Positions 11,756-23,968 of a stretch of 64,000 bases of DNA are shown here, piece by piece; the stretch's first letter is position 1; each line of letters begins with the position of its first letter. The stretch covers positions 374,610-438,609 of the forward strand of contig WTPW01000013.1 in the NCBI GenBank assembly GCA_009809945.1, in the 5' to 3' direction. The DNA is from Gigaspora margarita. Its lineage: Eukaryota > Glomeromycota > Glomeromycetes > Diversisporales > Gigasporaceae. The notes beneath the pieces are model-generated. The model searched no databases and had not been told where the DNA came from. It saw only the letters and a program-made list of their open reading frames with translations. A program made the position numbers and the translations under genes.

Positions 11756-12633
11756 TATAAGCTTTAAACTTGGAACTTTGAGTGTACTAATAATAGGCAC
11801 GTACCAGTATTAATTTTTCAATTAAAATTTACTGGTCAGATAATGCACAACTTTTTTTGTGTAGCAAATGACAAAAATAACTAAGAAAATGTTTGCAATT
11901 GTGTGCAGTACTTATAAAATATTAATTTTTTCTATACAGCACCTGCTCATCTACTGAAAAAAATATATGCAAACTTTTGTTGCTGTGCACTGCAAACAGT
12001 CTGCATAGTAAAAATAATCACTTGTATATTTTACATTTATAAAGTTATATTATAAGAGTAATAAATGTAACTTTGGGCTAAGTAATAGTCAATAATATAT
12101 ATATTAATAGTTTTATTAATAATTATATGGGCTTAGTCTTTAATAAAGGTATAGTAATATAAAATAAGATAGAAGTATGTTAATTACTTTTTAAAATGTA
12201 ATAAAGAATAAAGATAGCTTTATTAATAATATATTTATATTGAATTTTTTTGATCAATTTGAGCTTGGGTTTATTAATAATAAATACCAATTTACATGTT
12301 ATAACTAATTCTAAAAAAGAAACAAATTCTTTTTGTATACATTAATAGTTTGTAGGCTTCTTGATATGAAGTTCATTTATTTTTTAGTATTAAAATAATA
12401 AATCTTTTTAAAAATTATATATTTTGATTGGCAGAAATCATGAGTAGATCTATTAATCATATGTGTTATCCTATGAGAATACACCTATCAAGACATTATA
12501 GCAACTATAAAACAAACAATGAATTACCTGTACAAGATCTTGAAAAAGATAATAACTTTTTTACATGGCCAATGCATATTCGACATTGGGTTCTCTAAAT
12601 TATTTTTAGAGTTTTTTTATATTTTTTCTTATA
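11756..12633. other. AT-rich spacer before the LINE
   Basis: No convincing gene. The part from about 12437 (GAAATCATGAGTAGATC) to 12600 has more balanced codon-like composition, ending near CATTGGGTTCTC, and may be the 5' leader of the LINE, but I cannot place its true 5' end. Confidence 0.35.
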
Positions 12634-12665
12634 TATGGTCTAGTGCAAAAAGTTTGTACCTCAAA
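12634..12665 (+). repeat. Inverted-repeat end, partner at 21716-21748
   Basis: TATGGTCTAGTGCAAAAAG then TTTGTACCTCAAA matches the reverse complement of 21716-21748 (TATGGTCTGGTGCAAAAAG, TTTGTATCTCAAA). GTGCAAAAAGTTTG is reminiscent of Tc1-like termini. The pair brackets 9 kb holding the LINE and other elements. Confidence 0.55.
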
Positions 12666-13146
12666 TAGTTATTAGTAAACTTTTTTTATATAATAATTTT
12701 TAATATTTTAATTTATTAAAAGTAACTAGTTACGTGGAGGACCAAGTTTATGATGGCCAGACCCAACATACAGGGCAGGCTATGGTATCCTTTGCAGCTG
12801 TGAGAACTGAGCTTAAAACAGCAAGCATTTCTATAGAAGACAACTGCAATACTTCAAATATCATATCTTCATCTCCTTCTGAAGTACAACTCTCTTTTAA
12901 TACCCTTTTACTATTAACTAATTCCAACTCCAACAACTATCTAATACCAGAAACTTATGATGAATCTCTACTTATAAAAGATTTTGATAATGAAAAAATT
13001 GAAATACCTACAAACTCCTTAGATGATGGCTATAATAACCCTAATTTAAGCTCTTTTGAAATATATAACCCAACAGCATGTTACAATAAATTTCTCTATT
13101 ATTACAAACTACAAACTCTACCCTCTCCACAAACTGTAGGCTCTTT

Positions 13147-13678
13147 GGGGGCATCCATAAATTATGTTATGCTTGAGGGGGGGGTCCCCCAAAATATAAC
13201 GATTTTGCAATATATAGGGGGGTCCCCCCAATATAACGCAATTTTTTTCTACAAATTTGTCTAAAACTTGATCCAGTGGTCCATATTGGATGCTTTTGGC
13301 ACCATTCGAATCGTCTCGAGGAGAGGATTCGAATGGTACCAATTTAATTTGATTTGGATTACTGGATCACGTTTTATTAACGAAATACTATTGGTTATTA
13401 TGTTTTCTTATAAAATTACTATAAAATCAATAGTATTTCGTTAATAAACCGTGATCCAGTAATCAAATGAAACGATTTTGGTACCATTGGATTTTTCTCA
13501 TAGAGACGAATCGAATGGTACCAAAATCATCCAAATTGGATCACTGAGTCATAATATATTCAAGTTTTTGTAAAATTTTATATATAAACATACGGATTTT
13601 TAAAAATTTTTTATATAGTAGAGGGGGGGGGTCAAGAGCTACTATGTAGGGTACATAACATTATTTATGGATGCCCCC
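13147..13678. mobile_element. TIR element inserted in the LINE, with palindromic cassettes
   Basis: The ends GGGGGCATCCATAAATTATG and (reverse) GGGGGCATCCATAAATAATG are inverted repeats of about 27 bp. Assuming a TTT duplication, the LINE reading frame is continuous across the site. Inside are GGGGGGGTCCCCC blocks, two copies of a GGTACCATTCGA-type hairpin (about 13289-13350 and 13474-13530), and a longer palindrome built on GTGATCCAGTAATC and AATAGTATTTCGTTAATAAA. No gene. Confidence 0.85.
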
Positions 13679-14064
13679 TTTTTTGGAATATATACTAGAA
13701 TATTACCCTATGTTTTTCTCAACCCAATATATTAAAATCTCTATCAAACCACATCCTGAAATTGATCTTTTTTTTACAGAAGCACATATTTATCTTCCAT
13801 ATGAAAACTTAGTACCAGGTCACTTCATATTTCTACCCTTTGAAGAGCTATCAACCTTCTATAATATAGAGCTTAAATCACTTAATAATAATTTTCAAAT
13901 ACCAATCTTTACTGATAATCTTTTTTTCTCAACACCCAACTCACAACCTTTTAATACCAATACAACTCCAATAACCAATACTCAAATAGCTATACACAAT
14001 TCCAATATACTTTCACATTTACCAAACCAAACTTTATCAATTGAACCTGAATATATTTCTATTC

Positions 14065-14785
14065 CTATAAAAATAGCATCACTTAATACAAATGGCCTTT
14101 TACAATCTACAAAAAATCTTCTTATCGAAGAAATCTTAAACCAAAACCAATATGAGATTTTTGGTCTTTCAGAGACTCATTTAACCCAAAAAAAAGAAAA
14201 ATTTCTAAATAACAAAATCAAAACTATACTAGTTTCTGGAGCTCTTTCTCCAATCCACATCAAGCTGGTGTAGGACTTTTTATACACAACAAAATTTCCA
14301 AATATATCACACATACTCATAATTTTAATGGCCATATAATAGGCTTTGATCTACATTTTAAAAATACTCCTATCAGGTTACTTCAAATTTATATTCCTAC
14401 TAATGAGAAAAAACAACACAGAAAAAAAATACAAGAACAAATTATTAGATTATGTAAAAATCCTAAATATCGACATATAATTATAGGAGATTTCAATAGT
14501 GTTCCCAATCCTCGAATTGACCGATCCCCTTCAAAAAAAACCTCAGTCCCAGAAACCCAACTTATTAAATATCTCATCAGTCACCAATATAAAGATACTT
14601 ACCATTTCTTTTTTCTTAACTCCAAAAATTTCACTTTTCAACGCTCAAATATTCAGAGCAGAATAGGCCAGATTTGGACTAATCTGAGTATTACAAATAT
14701 AGATTATACAGATATTCTTTCAAACAGTTTCTTTGAATCTGATCACAATACTATTACACTAGAACTATCTGTTATAATCAACAAA
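14065..14785 (+). pseudogene. LINE endonuclease domain (APE type)
   Basis: Motifs appear in the expected order of the apurinic-like endonuclease that nicks target DNA: Ala-Ser-Leu-Asn-Thr-Asn-Gly (Asn motif), Gly-Leu-Ser-Glu-Thr-His-Leu (Glu motif), Ile-Ile-Gly-Asp-Phe-Asn-Ser (Asp/Asn motif), Ser-Arg-Ile-Gly-Gln-Ile-Trp, and Glu-Ser-Asp-His-Asn-Thr-Ile near 14740 (the catalytic Asp-His pair). A frame change falls near 14260, after which the reading continues in another frame to a stop near 14825. The catalytic residues are conserved, so the decay is recent relative to the domain. Confidence 0.9.
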
Positions 14786-15559
14786 CTAAAACTACGCAAA
14801 CAACATAAAAGGAAAAAATTTCTCTAGAAAAACTGTACCAAAGAAAATCTAGAAAATTATGCAAATCAAACCACACTTAATTTGCAAAAACTATATACAC
14901 AAATAGATCAAATCACTAACCAAAACCAGCTTAACAAATTCTGGAATAAACTCCAAAAAACTCTAATTAAAGCTTCTACCAAACATATTTCCTTTCACAA
15001 AATTAATACTATTAAAGAAATTAAAGAAACTCCCTCCTCAAAACAAACTCCTCTCTTTTACAGATTTAAAGAAATCCAATATCTCAAGTATCATACTTCC
15101 TCTTCCAACTTTTTTTCACTATGCAAAAAATATATTTTACAATATACTGATTGCTTACTTCAACTACTAACACCTACTTTATTACAAATTAAAGAAGAAT
15201 TTCAGCAAATCAAAACTGCTCCAATATTCAACAACAACAAACTATCTATAAAGAAATTCAACAAAAAATTGAAAACCGTAACCAAAATTTTTTTGAAACC
15301 CCAAAATTCTTTTATAAAAAAATTCTCAAAAAATACAATAATATACATATCGATAGATTATCTATTGAAAACTCACTCCTTACTGAACACACTGAAATTC
15401 TTAATGCAATTCATAGTCACTTCACTGAATACTTTAAAGAAAAACTACTTCAACCAATCTCACCCTCTTCTGAATTCTACTATCTTTATGAAGCACATCC
15501 TGAATATGAAGAACATTACCTTAACTTATTTCAAGATATCACAGATCAAGAATAGCAAG

Positions 15560-16790
15560 ATATCTTAACCAATCTTCCAAATCAAAAAGCAGTAGGTCCC
15601 TCTGAAATCTGCTATGAACATATCAAATATGCTAGTTACAAAGCACAAACACTCTTTAAAAAATTTTTTAACAAATGCTTTCAACTACAAAAAGTTCCTA
15701 CAGATTGGAAATCCTCTAATATTCTAATTGGGATTTTACTCTCAATCAAGTTCAACAATTTCTATTATTGAACCCTTCAAAAAAACCTTTACCAAAAATC
15801 TTTACTAAACGACTTGATCAAATTATCTCTAATAACAATCTTTTATCTAATTTAAATTTTGCTGGCTCTAAAAATTCCTCTACCCACATTCCTATACAAA
15901 TTCTTCATAATAATATTGAACACTATAAAATACACAACAAAGAAGCTTGGATTCTTTTTCAAGATATGTCTAAAGCATTTGACAAAATCAATATTTCACG
16001 CCTTCAAGATACCTGTAAAAGAATTGGTATTCCTATTTCAGGTAACAACCTAATTACCAAATTACACTCATCAAGACAAGCAAGAATCATTACTGCTCAT
16101 GGTCTTACCTCTCCTGTTAATATCCAATCTGGAATAGAACAAGGAGAGACCTACTCACCTCTACTTTGGAAAATTTACTATGATCCAATTCTTACTTTTA
16201 TTTACCAAAAATATCAAAACTATCTACTCTAAATTGCAGCACAATCTTCTCTAGATATAATTACCAATACTACTACTACTAGTACTTCAATTCCGCCATT
16301 AGCCTACATGGATGATACAACATGGCTCTGTAAAAGCTCTGAAACTATGCAAAATATTCTTAATGACACCTCTGAACTCTACAAAATTAACAATATAGAA
16401 GTAAATCCCTCAAAATCTGATTTACTTCATATTCGTCCTAGATCCTACAAATCACAAACAACACCTCTTTTGTTCAATAACCAACTCATCTTACCTAGAA
16501 AGTCTAATGATGTTATTAGATACTTAGGTATCTATTTTGATGGAAATGGTTCAACCAAACCAATATTTGATGCAATTGTTAACAAAATTAAAAATTTTAT
16601 TTGTCTAATAAAATACAAAAAACTTACACCCTTACAAATTTCATCACTTTTCAACTTTATACTTCAACCCTCTATTGAATATCTTTTACAAGTATGCATT
16701 ATCCACAATAATCTCCAAACCAAATTATCTCATCTTTTTACTATTCAAACCAAAAAAATGCTTTCTCTTGCCAAAAACACTAACAATTAG
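15560..16790 (+). pseudogene. LINE reverse transcriptase domain
   Basis: Palm motifs in order: Phe-Gln-Asp-Met-Ser-Lys-Ala-Phe-Asp (motif A, about 15957), Gly-Ile-Glu-Gln-Gly-Glu-Thr-Tyr-Ser-Pro-Leu (motif B, about 16130), Ala-Tyr-Met-Asp-Asp-Thr (motif C, YMDD at 16304-16315), Val-Asn-Pro-Ser-Lys-Ser (motif D) and Ile-Arg-Tyr-Leu-Gly-Ile (motif E, about 16516). The upstream Ala-Val-Gly-Pro-Ser-Glu-Ile segment (about 15590) matches the usual start of LINE RT domains. Frameshifts near 15740 and a stop at about 16230 break the frame. All catalytic aspartates are kept. The C-terminal end is interrupted by the MITE at 16788. Confidence 0.92.
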
Positions 16791-17081
16791 GGTTCCACAA
16801 TTTGATTTGATCTTCAAATATATGAATCAAATATTTGATCAAATTCAAATTCAAATTTGACTATATTTGATTTGTTCAAATTCAAATTTGGCCAAATTTG
16901 ATTTGATTTGACAAATATTTGATTTGATTTGAAAATTACTATTAAAAATTCAAATTCAAATCAAATTCAAATCCAAATATTTGAATCAAATCAAATTCAA
17001 ATCAGGGTCAATTTGATTTGATCAAATTCAAATTGACTCACTATTTGATTTGATTTGAATTTGAGGAACCCTACTAACAAT
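16780..17081. mobile_element. hAT-like MITE with TTTGA simple repeats, inserted in the LINE
   Basis: The element is 16788-17073 (286 bp), beginning TAGGGTTCC and ending GGAACCCTA, with exact 8-bp duplication CTAACAAT (16780-16787, 17074-17081). The interior is almost wholly TTTGATTTGA and CAAATTCAAA words that can fold on themselves. Removal restores an uninterrupted LINE reading frame across the site. Confidence 0.9.
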
Positions 17082-18099
17082 ATAGTTCTTACTAATCCTA
17101 TAACAATTAATCTACCAACCCTTAACAATCTAATCCAAAAAACAAGTTCTGCTAATATTGAAAGTATTTTTAACTCTAGCCCAATTCTTAAAAATATTGG
17201 TATTATCTGTTTTAAATCATGGCTAACCAAAGTATGGTCCCCAACTTAACCCAAAATCTACTTATTACTCATAGCCATAAAACCAAAAACTTTACATTCA
17301 TTTTTCAACTTATACAATTAGCCAAAAATAATATTATATTATCAAATCTTTCACTTAATTCGTATCATCCAGATTTCTTTTCTAATATACATCTAATCTA
17401 TAATATACTTCCATCAAATCCACAAACCTCCATAATTAATAGTATGAGAAATAACTGGTTACTATGTATAGAACAAATTATACAACTGCAAACAATAAAT
17501 ATATTCTTCCATGGAATAATATTTATCTATGTACTAATAAACCTACTAAAGGTCATCAACCTTCATGGTTCTCTAATATTCTCAATTTTATACAAGATAA
17601 TACAATTATAAATACCTGGTCTCATCTTCTTTTACCTCCAATTAACTTCTTTATTAATACAACATATTTTTTTTCTTCTTTAATAACCTCCAATCCTTTC
17701 TTCTTATACAAATACACTATACTTCTAACAATAATCTCTTTTTATCACATCAAACTTCTTTATCAAAAACTACAACATATAATATAAATTCTTCAGACTC
17801 AGGTTTCATACAACTACTACCCAATATCTCTTCATTTCCAAATACCTTTTCCTCATTTAACCTTCCCTATAATCAAATTAACAAATCTAAAAATCAAACA
17901 TACATTCAAATAGATTACAAAGAAATCCTTGCTCTAATTCATATTTTTAATCTTACTAATACTACAACTTCCACTACTCCCTCTCAATCTATATCACAAA
18001 TTTATATTCCTACACAAGTAACACGACTAATATACCATTTAACCAATAATGCTACCTATCAATATCAACTCACTAACCTTCTATCACTTATTCAAAATC

Positions 18100-18520
18100 T
18101 TACTTCACAAGAACTTCATTTCTATACGATGCTTCAATACAAAATCTGCAATCATCAAATATTAAATCTGGCATTGGTTGAATTTGTGAAAATAATACTT
18201 CTATTAAATTCAATGCAGCTACTTCTTCATATCCTGATACAACACGAACTGAACTTGAAGCAATTATTTTTCTTCTTCTTGCAACTCCCAATAATACTCA
18301 TTTAAATATCCATTTAAACAACAATACTACAATCAAAAACCTAAAACAAATACATCTTTCAAAACCTACACAAATTAAAAACTGGGATATTTTATCTATT
18401 ATTAATCAAATTAAATCTATCAAAAACATTTCATTTACTCTACACAAAATCAAATCACATCTTAATCTATCCATAAACAAGCAGACTTACTTGCAAAAAA
18501 TGGAACTAACAAACCTTTAC
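18100..18520 (+). pseudogene. LINE RNase H domain
   Basis: The RNase H core is seen as Phe-Tyr-Thr-Asp-Ala-Ser with a one-base loss at about 18126, then Arg-Thr-Glu-Leu-Glu-Ala-Ile (catalytic Glu, about 18247), Ile-Lys-Ser-His-Leu and Asn-Lys-Gln-Ala-Asp-Leu-Leu-Ala-Lys-Asn-Gly (third acidic position, about 18475-18510). It would degrade the RNA strand after reverse transcription. It lies about 1.8 kb after YMDD, with a degraded linker and zinc-finger-like tail on either side. Confidence 0.82.
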
Positions 18521-18683
18521 TTAAAATTACTCATAATTTTCTAAATCTACCAATACATTTTTTATGGAACAATTGTCTTATTCCTTTCAAAATACAAACC
18601 TTTATCAAAAATATATATACTATACAAGAACTATACTCCTGGTCTACTCTTAAAATATTTAAAAATATAGCTGAACCCAATTG

Positions 18684-18702
18684 NANATTATNTTTTGATA
18701 TN
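18684..18702. other. Ambiguous bases in assembly
   Basis: Four undetermined bases (18684, 18686, 18692, 18702) fall within the LINE tail, between RNase H and the C-terminal domain. They suggest collapsed or poorly resolved repeat copies. Confidence 0.9.
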
Positions 18703-19523
18703 CTAAACACACTTGAACACAATCACTCTAAATATTCTTTTAGAATCAAAATGCTAACAAATAATCTTCCAACTATGAAAAACCTTCATATCCACTATCC
18801 TTATCTATATCCAACATCAAAATGCTCTTGATGTTCAGATAATGAAGATACTATACATATACTTCTCTGTTCAAACAATAATAATAATATTCAACAATCT
18901 ATAACTAATATAATTACTAATACACTTAACTCTCTCAAAATTACTACTTTATCACCAACTACAATTCTCAATATTCTTCTTCACTGCACACTTAATTTAC
19001 CAAATCCACAATTTAACTCTTTTCTTTACTATATTATTGGAATTTTTCCCTCTAATATTTTTGAAAATATTAAACTACTTACTGCTAAACAAACTAAATT
19101 ATTTTTTACTACTTTGTCAAATAATCTTTTAGAATGGTTTCAAAATACTATTTGGTCTTCACGAACTATATCTCAACACCAATGGAAACATGCTCACAAC
19201 ATTACCTCAAAGATGAAAAAAAGAAAATACTTTTTTCCAAATACATTTAATACAACAACCACATTATCATCAAACATATCTCATATAGATTACTCTCCTT
19301 TCATAGAAAAATGGTTTCTACAAGGTTACTCTCTAACAAATTGTATACACTAATGCCAATGGCATATATCTAAGGTTTTCTCCAACCTATTCTAACTAGT
19401 TAATTAATTTGAAACAATTAATTATAGCACTTATAGAAAATAGGAGGTATAATGTCACATTGGGTGCCTGTGTACAGTAACACAAATGTAGTTCTGAAAT
19501 CTTTAAATGTAAATTTATTACTT

Positions 19524-19982
19524 CATATGGGCTGATTTAAGTCATTTATAAATAGGGCTTATTTTTTTAAAACTTTAAGGCTAAATAACTTTTGATCTAC
19601 TAGTCCTTTTAAATAATTTTGCTACCAAAATGTTCGTCACTTTGAGATGATTCCAACGATCCCAAAATCATCAAAATCCAATCACAGGATCGCGAGATAA
19701 TGCGCTATCAAATAGTGACACATCTAGAAGATGAGATTGATGGGTTGGACTATGTCCAACCCATCAATCCTACTCTCTAGGTGTATCACTATTTGATAGC
19801 GCATTATCTCACGATCCTGTAATTGGATTTTGATAATTTTGGGCTTATTGGAATCGTCTCAAAGAGACGAACATTTTTGTAGCAAAATCATTCAAAACGG
19901 ATCAGTAGATCAAAAGTTATTTAGCCTTAAAGTTTTAAAAAAAATAAGCCCTACTTATAAATGAATTAAATCAGCCCATATG
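19524..19982. mobile_element. 459-bp foldback element directly after the LINE
   Basis: Arms of about 220 bp pair from CATATGGGCTGATTTAAGTC (left) and its reverse (right) down to a tight centre at about 19738-19765 built on GATGGGTTGGAC. The stem includes CAAAATGTTCGTC...GAGATGATTCCAAC and its partner GAATCGTCTCAAAGAGACG, which relate it to the element at 41061-42185. No gene and no clean target duplication. Confidence 0.85.
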
Positions 19983-20408
19983 TTTTACTTAAATAAAGTT
20001 TCAACTTTGGCATTTTAAAAAAAATAAAAAAAAAAGTAACTAGTATGCAGATTAATTTAAATATAATTATTTTAATAACTTTTTTGATAAATATATAATT
20101 TTATTTGTGCCAACTTTTTTAAATAATTGATTGTAAAATTTATTATATAAATTTAATAGTAATTTTTATATATTTTATATAGTAAAAAAATACATTTGCT
20201 TGACTTTAATAACTAATTTTTTACTATTAATGATCCAATTTTGCCCAAATTTTGACATATGCTCATTATATGCACATTAATGCACTTGCATAATACAAAC
20301 TTATAAAACTTCATACTTTTTTCGAAAATGTTTAGAATAGTTTTTTTTAAAAAAACTTTTTTTTTTATTCAATTCAAAAAGTTACATATAATAAATTGTT
20401 AAAATAAT

Positions 20409-21602
20409 ATTATAATCAGTGTTTAAAACTCAATGTTCTTATGGTTCTTGATAAACATTTGAGTTTTTTTTAAGAACATTAATATTTAAAAAAAGGTTCT
20501 CTTATTTGAGAACATTTTATTCTCTTGAAATATTCTCAAAGAGAACATTTATAAAATTTTTATGTTCTAGATTTACTAATAAAAACAATAAATTATATAA
20601 AATGCTTATCAATTTGATAATATAATTTGGTCATAACAAATTCTGTACATATATATATATACTATGTTGCACATATGTTTAAAGTTTTTGGGTAACAAAT
20701 AAATATTTAAGAAAATAACCTTTAAAGATTTTTAAAATAAAACATTCATTAGCCATGCAGTGTGTTTTTTATATTGAGAGTATCATTATTGTGTAGACTT
20801 ATATATAGATAATTTGGGTCAAATAATATGCTAATACTAAGCAAATAAAAAAGACACAAAGTATTTGTTAGTACAAAGTTTAAATAGTTAAATAACAAAG
20901 TAATTGGATTCTAATTTATTGCATTAACCAATAAGCATTAGTAAAATATTATAGAAAGGCTTTTTTTACTATGAGCAAATATAAAAAGCACTTGAAGTTT
21001 TAACAAAATTATTAGAAATTAAATTATATAATACATTGCGCTATGTTGAAAAATACAAAGAATCCTATACAAAGTTTAAAAAATTATTAATAGATAAGCA
21101 TGAACTTAGTATGTGAATTGTAAGTATAGAATTTATTTTCAAATAAGTTATTATTCTATTAACAATAAATTCTTTATTAAAAATTATTTTATTTACTATA
21201 TTAAACTATCAGAGCATAAGTTATTTATTTATAATCTTCTTATTGTATTATTAAAAGTTAGATATAACTTTAATTTACTATATGTTAAACTACAAGTGAG
21301 TAAGTACAGTATAAGAAAAGCTTAATTTTCAATTAGCATATCAAGAATAGTACAAACTTGATTATAGAATTAATTATTATATTATTGATTTTATTAATTT
21401 GAATTAATTTTGTTGTAAATTAATAAATAATATATATCAATATTGTTTGAAGCTAATATATACATGAACATTCTTTAAAAATTAATATTCAATATATTTA
21501 ATATATAATGAACACTAAAAAGTTTTTGAGAACAATAAAAATTTAAATTATGCTCTTTTGAGAACTTAACTTTCAATTTGAATTTTATACACTGATTATA
21601 AT
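20409..21602. mobile_element. hAT-like non-autonomous element, ATTATAAT duplication
   Basis: The element is 20417-21594 (1178 bp). Ends are CAGTGTTTAAAACTCAA and (reverse) CAGTGTATAAAATTCAA, with exact 8-bp duplication ATTATAAT. GAGAACA and TGTTCTC words are clustered near both ends, as expected for transposase-binding subterminal motifs. No transposase is recognisable. The 70-codon frame at 21113-21325 is rich in Tyr, Ile, Asn and Phe, as random AT sequence would be. The end sequence is the same type as the MITE at 262-598. Confidence 0.88.
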
Positions 21603-21715
21603 AATAAAAATTATACAGAAAGATTAATTATTGCCTACTTTGTGTTATATAAAAAAATTAGAAATATTTAATTAAAACTTATACAGCTATTTAAGTACAA
21701 ATATTAAAATACATT

Positions 21716-21748
21716 TTTGAGATACAAACCTTTTTGCACCAGACCATA
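21716..21748 (-). repeat. Inverted-repeat end, partner at 12634-12665
   Basis: This is the reverse-complement partner of 12634-12665. CTCTAAAT also lies outside both copies. Confidence 0.55.
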
Positions 21749-22387
21749 TAATACATAAATGGATTTAGAGTATTATATAAATTTTATTCCTTGTACCAAT
21801 AGTACACTTTTCAGTTCTGTCATTCCTCTTTTGTGTTTTTATCTTTGTTTTCTTTCCTTTTTTGTAATTGAATTTCTGTTTAAGTCTAGTTAGTATCTTT
21901 CTCTTTTAATATATCCTATTTTTTTATTTATTATATTTTGTTTTTTTTTGTTGGATATAGACCAAGAAACTTAGATAAGAATAATCTAAAGAAGTCAGTT
22001 TTTGACAAAGCTAACAAAGTCTCCCAACTCATATGTAAGTTGGTATAACAGGTTGCATTTCGACACAGTTTGATACAACCAAATAATATCAAGCTTACAA
22101 TTGTAAATACCTTTGTATTAGAGTAGTCATATATTTGTAAATAAATTCTAATATGTGAGTATTAATAAACTGCCAAGGAACCAAAAAAAATTTTTGGATA
22201 TTTTTTTTTATTTTGATATGCTAGTAAAAATTTTTACAATGCTTATTTTTTTATACTATATTATATAAATACTTAATTAAAGCATCTAATTACTATTACT
22301 AATCTATTATATAAATATTATGACTTACACTTCAATTTGAGAAGAGGTTCTTGATAAACAATCTATTTTATAGTAATTATGAATTTA
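21749..22387. other. AT-rich spacer, no gene seen
   Basis: No stable coding frame, hairpin or tandem repeat stood out apart from pyrimidine-rich runs at about 21815-21960. Confidence 0.4.
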
Positions 22388-22684
22388 CAGGACCCTGGAC
22401 ATCTAGTATAGAGATCATACTTGAAATTTTTTAGCAAAAACACCTAAAATTTGAGAAGCAAAAAACAGTTTTTGGCAATTATCTTGGCATCTAGTGGCCC
22501 AATTTGAATGAACTTTTTTTTAAATGAAGCTCTCAGTGATACACATCTAACAAAAAAAGTTTATTCAATTCTGATCACAGAATTAGAAGTTATTAAAGTA
22601 AATAGATTTTGTCATTTTCAGCAAATTAGATTAAAATTGGCCAAAATCTGGGTATGACCTAGATGAGAGATGTCTGGGGTCCTG
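22388..22684. mobile_element. TIR MITE, CAGGACCC ends
   Basis: The left end CAGGACCCTGGACATCTAG pairs with the right end read in reverse as CAGGACCCCAGACATCTC, and both continue into GATCATAC/GGTCATACC. ATTTA(C) lies directly outside both ends, suggesting a 5-6 bp duplication. 297 bp, non-coding. Confidence 0.75.
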
Positions 22685-22689
22685 CATTT

Positions 22690-23400
22690 ACCAAGACTAA
22701 TACTTGGAATCAGGCTAATTATTAACCTTCTATTTTTATTAGTCCTTACAAAGTTAATTCAAACCTTAGCATCCAATTCTCTAAATTTCATAGATTATCA
22801 CAAATTACTAAAAACTTCCAATTCCACAGCCCAGAAGGATTAGCCTGCTAGGCATTATATGCCTATAGTCTCTCTTTCTCTAGTACATGCTTCTGTAATA
22901 TATAGCCTTTCTTCTAGTACAACTCTAGTGGCCCAGTTAGTGGATCTTCCTAAACCCTTTTTGTATCACAGTTTTTCCTGGTTTGATCCACTCTACCTCA
23001 TTCTACAGTACTATCAAAAACTTGTACTACTTCTTTGCTTGGGTCTTGCCAAATAGATTTTAGATCTTCAAATTCTCTAAATACTTTATACAACTCTAGC
23101 GAACTTATTAGGTGCTTGTACCAACTAATACTAGTTTGTATTTCTCTATAATCTGTTTGGCCTTGCCAAACATTGCACAGATGCTCCCAGAATCTCCCAA
23201 TGCAAGTTGGTGCCCCAAAATTGCAGGTCTCTATATATCCAACTTATCAATAAAAATTTATTACTATTGTACAAATGTTTATCTAAATAGTCTTTAATAT
23301 AATTAAAAATAAAATTGAACTCAGACCTGCTACTTGGGAAATAACAACAAAACAACTTCTCTATATTACCACACTCAGTTATTATTTTTAAATATAGAAA
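22690..23400 (-). pseudogene. Possible coding remnant, unrecognised
   Basis: This segment is less AT-rich than its surroundings and its minus strand shows a 69-codon frame (23146-23355) with mixed composition (Asp-Leu-Gln-Phe-Trp-Gly-Thr-Asn-Leu-His-Trp). Broken frames continue downstream to about 22690. It may be the remains of a transposon protein. I do not recognise it, and no catalytic motif is visible. Confidence 0.25.
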
Positions 23401-23642
23401 TTAATTTATTAATTTAAAATTAATAATACTATACATAGTTTATTATTATATATAGTACAGGTCCAACTATAAACTTTTTGTGCCCTATCAGAAAGATGAT
23501 AGATCATATGAATTGTGATAATATGTTATAAAAATTTCTAATATATAGTATGTAATAGCTAGCTAATATTTGGTACATATTTGCAACTTATCAGCTTGGT
23601 GCATATTGATCAGTTTCTTGCAGCTATATGTAACAGATCCAT

Positions 23643-23937
23643 ATTATTTCACTGACAATTACTTCACAGAAACCCTATTTCACTAACAAATTATTTACCA
23701 ACAAGTTCATTTTACTAATAGTATATTTCACTAGAGCTCATTTTACTAACAAGATTTTTTCTATAAAGCATACTAACTTTAACTCTAATTTTACTCTAAC
23801 CCTGCTCTAATGCTAAATAACAATAACCAAATTTACTTTGTTAATGAGATGAGCTTTGGTAAAATGAACTATTGGTAATATAAACTTGTTAGTAATTAAT
23901 TTGTTGGTAAAATGGAATATCCGTAAAGTGAAATGAT
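23643..23937. mobile_element. Inverted-repeat MITE made of repeated CATTTTACTAACAA words
   Basis: The left arm carries TATTTCACTAACAAATTA, CATTTTACTAATAGT and CATTTTACTAACAAG. The right arm carries their reverse complements in mirror order. The centre holds CTCTAACCCTGCTCTAATGC. About 295 bp with no gene. The ends are not sharply defined. Confidence 0.65.
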
Positions 23938-23968
23938 TGACACCCATAAGTAACATATATAATGAGCT

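Larger units (their letters stand above)
12734..19353 (+). mobile_element. Decayed non-LTR retrotransposon (LINE) with EN, RT and RNase H
   Basis: One element in the order N-terminal region, APE-type endonuclease, reverse transcriptase, long linker, RNase H and C-terminal domain, all on the plus strand but scattered over frames by stops and frameshifts. The reading sense continues across two MITE insertions (13147-13678 and 16788-17073) once these are disregarded. A Cys-x2-Cys...His-x4-Cys pattern follows RNase H at about 18819-18870, with a TGA where Trp would fit. The C-terminal 79-codon frame ends at 19353. No poly(A) tail or target duplication was identified, so the true ends are uncertain. 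RNase H placement after RT is known from the I and related LINE groups. The element is non-functional as sequenced. Confidence 0.9.

Noticed and set aside
21113..21325. 70-codon plus frame inside the hAT element
   Set aside because: Composition (Tyr, Ile, Asn, Phe, Lys) is what random AT-rich DNA gives; no transposase motif.
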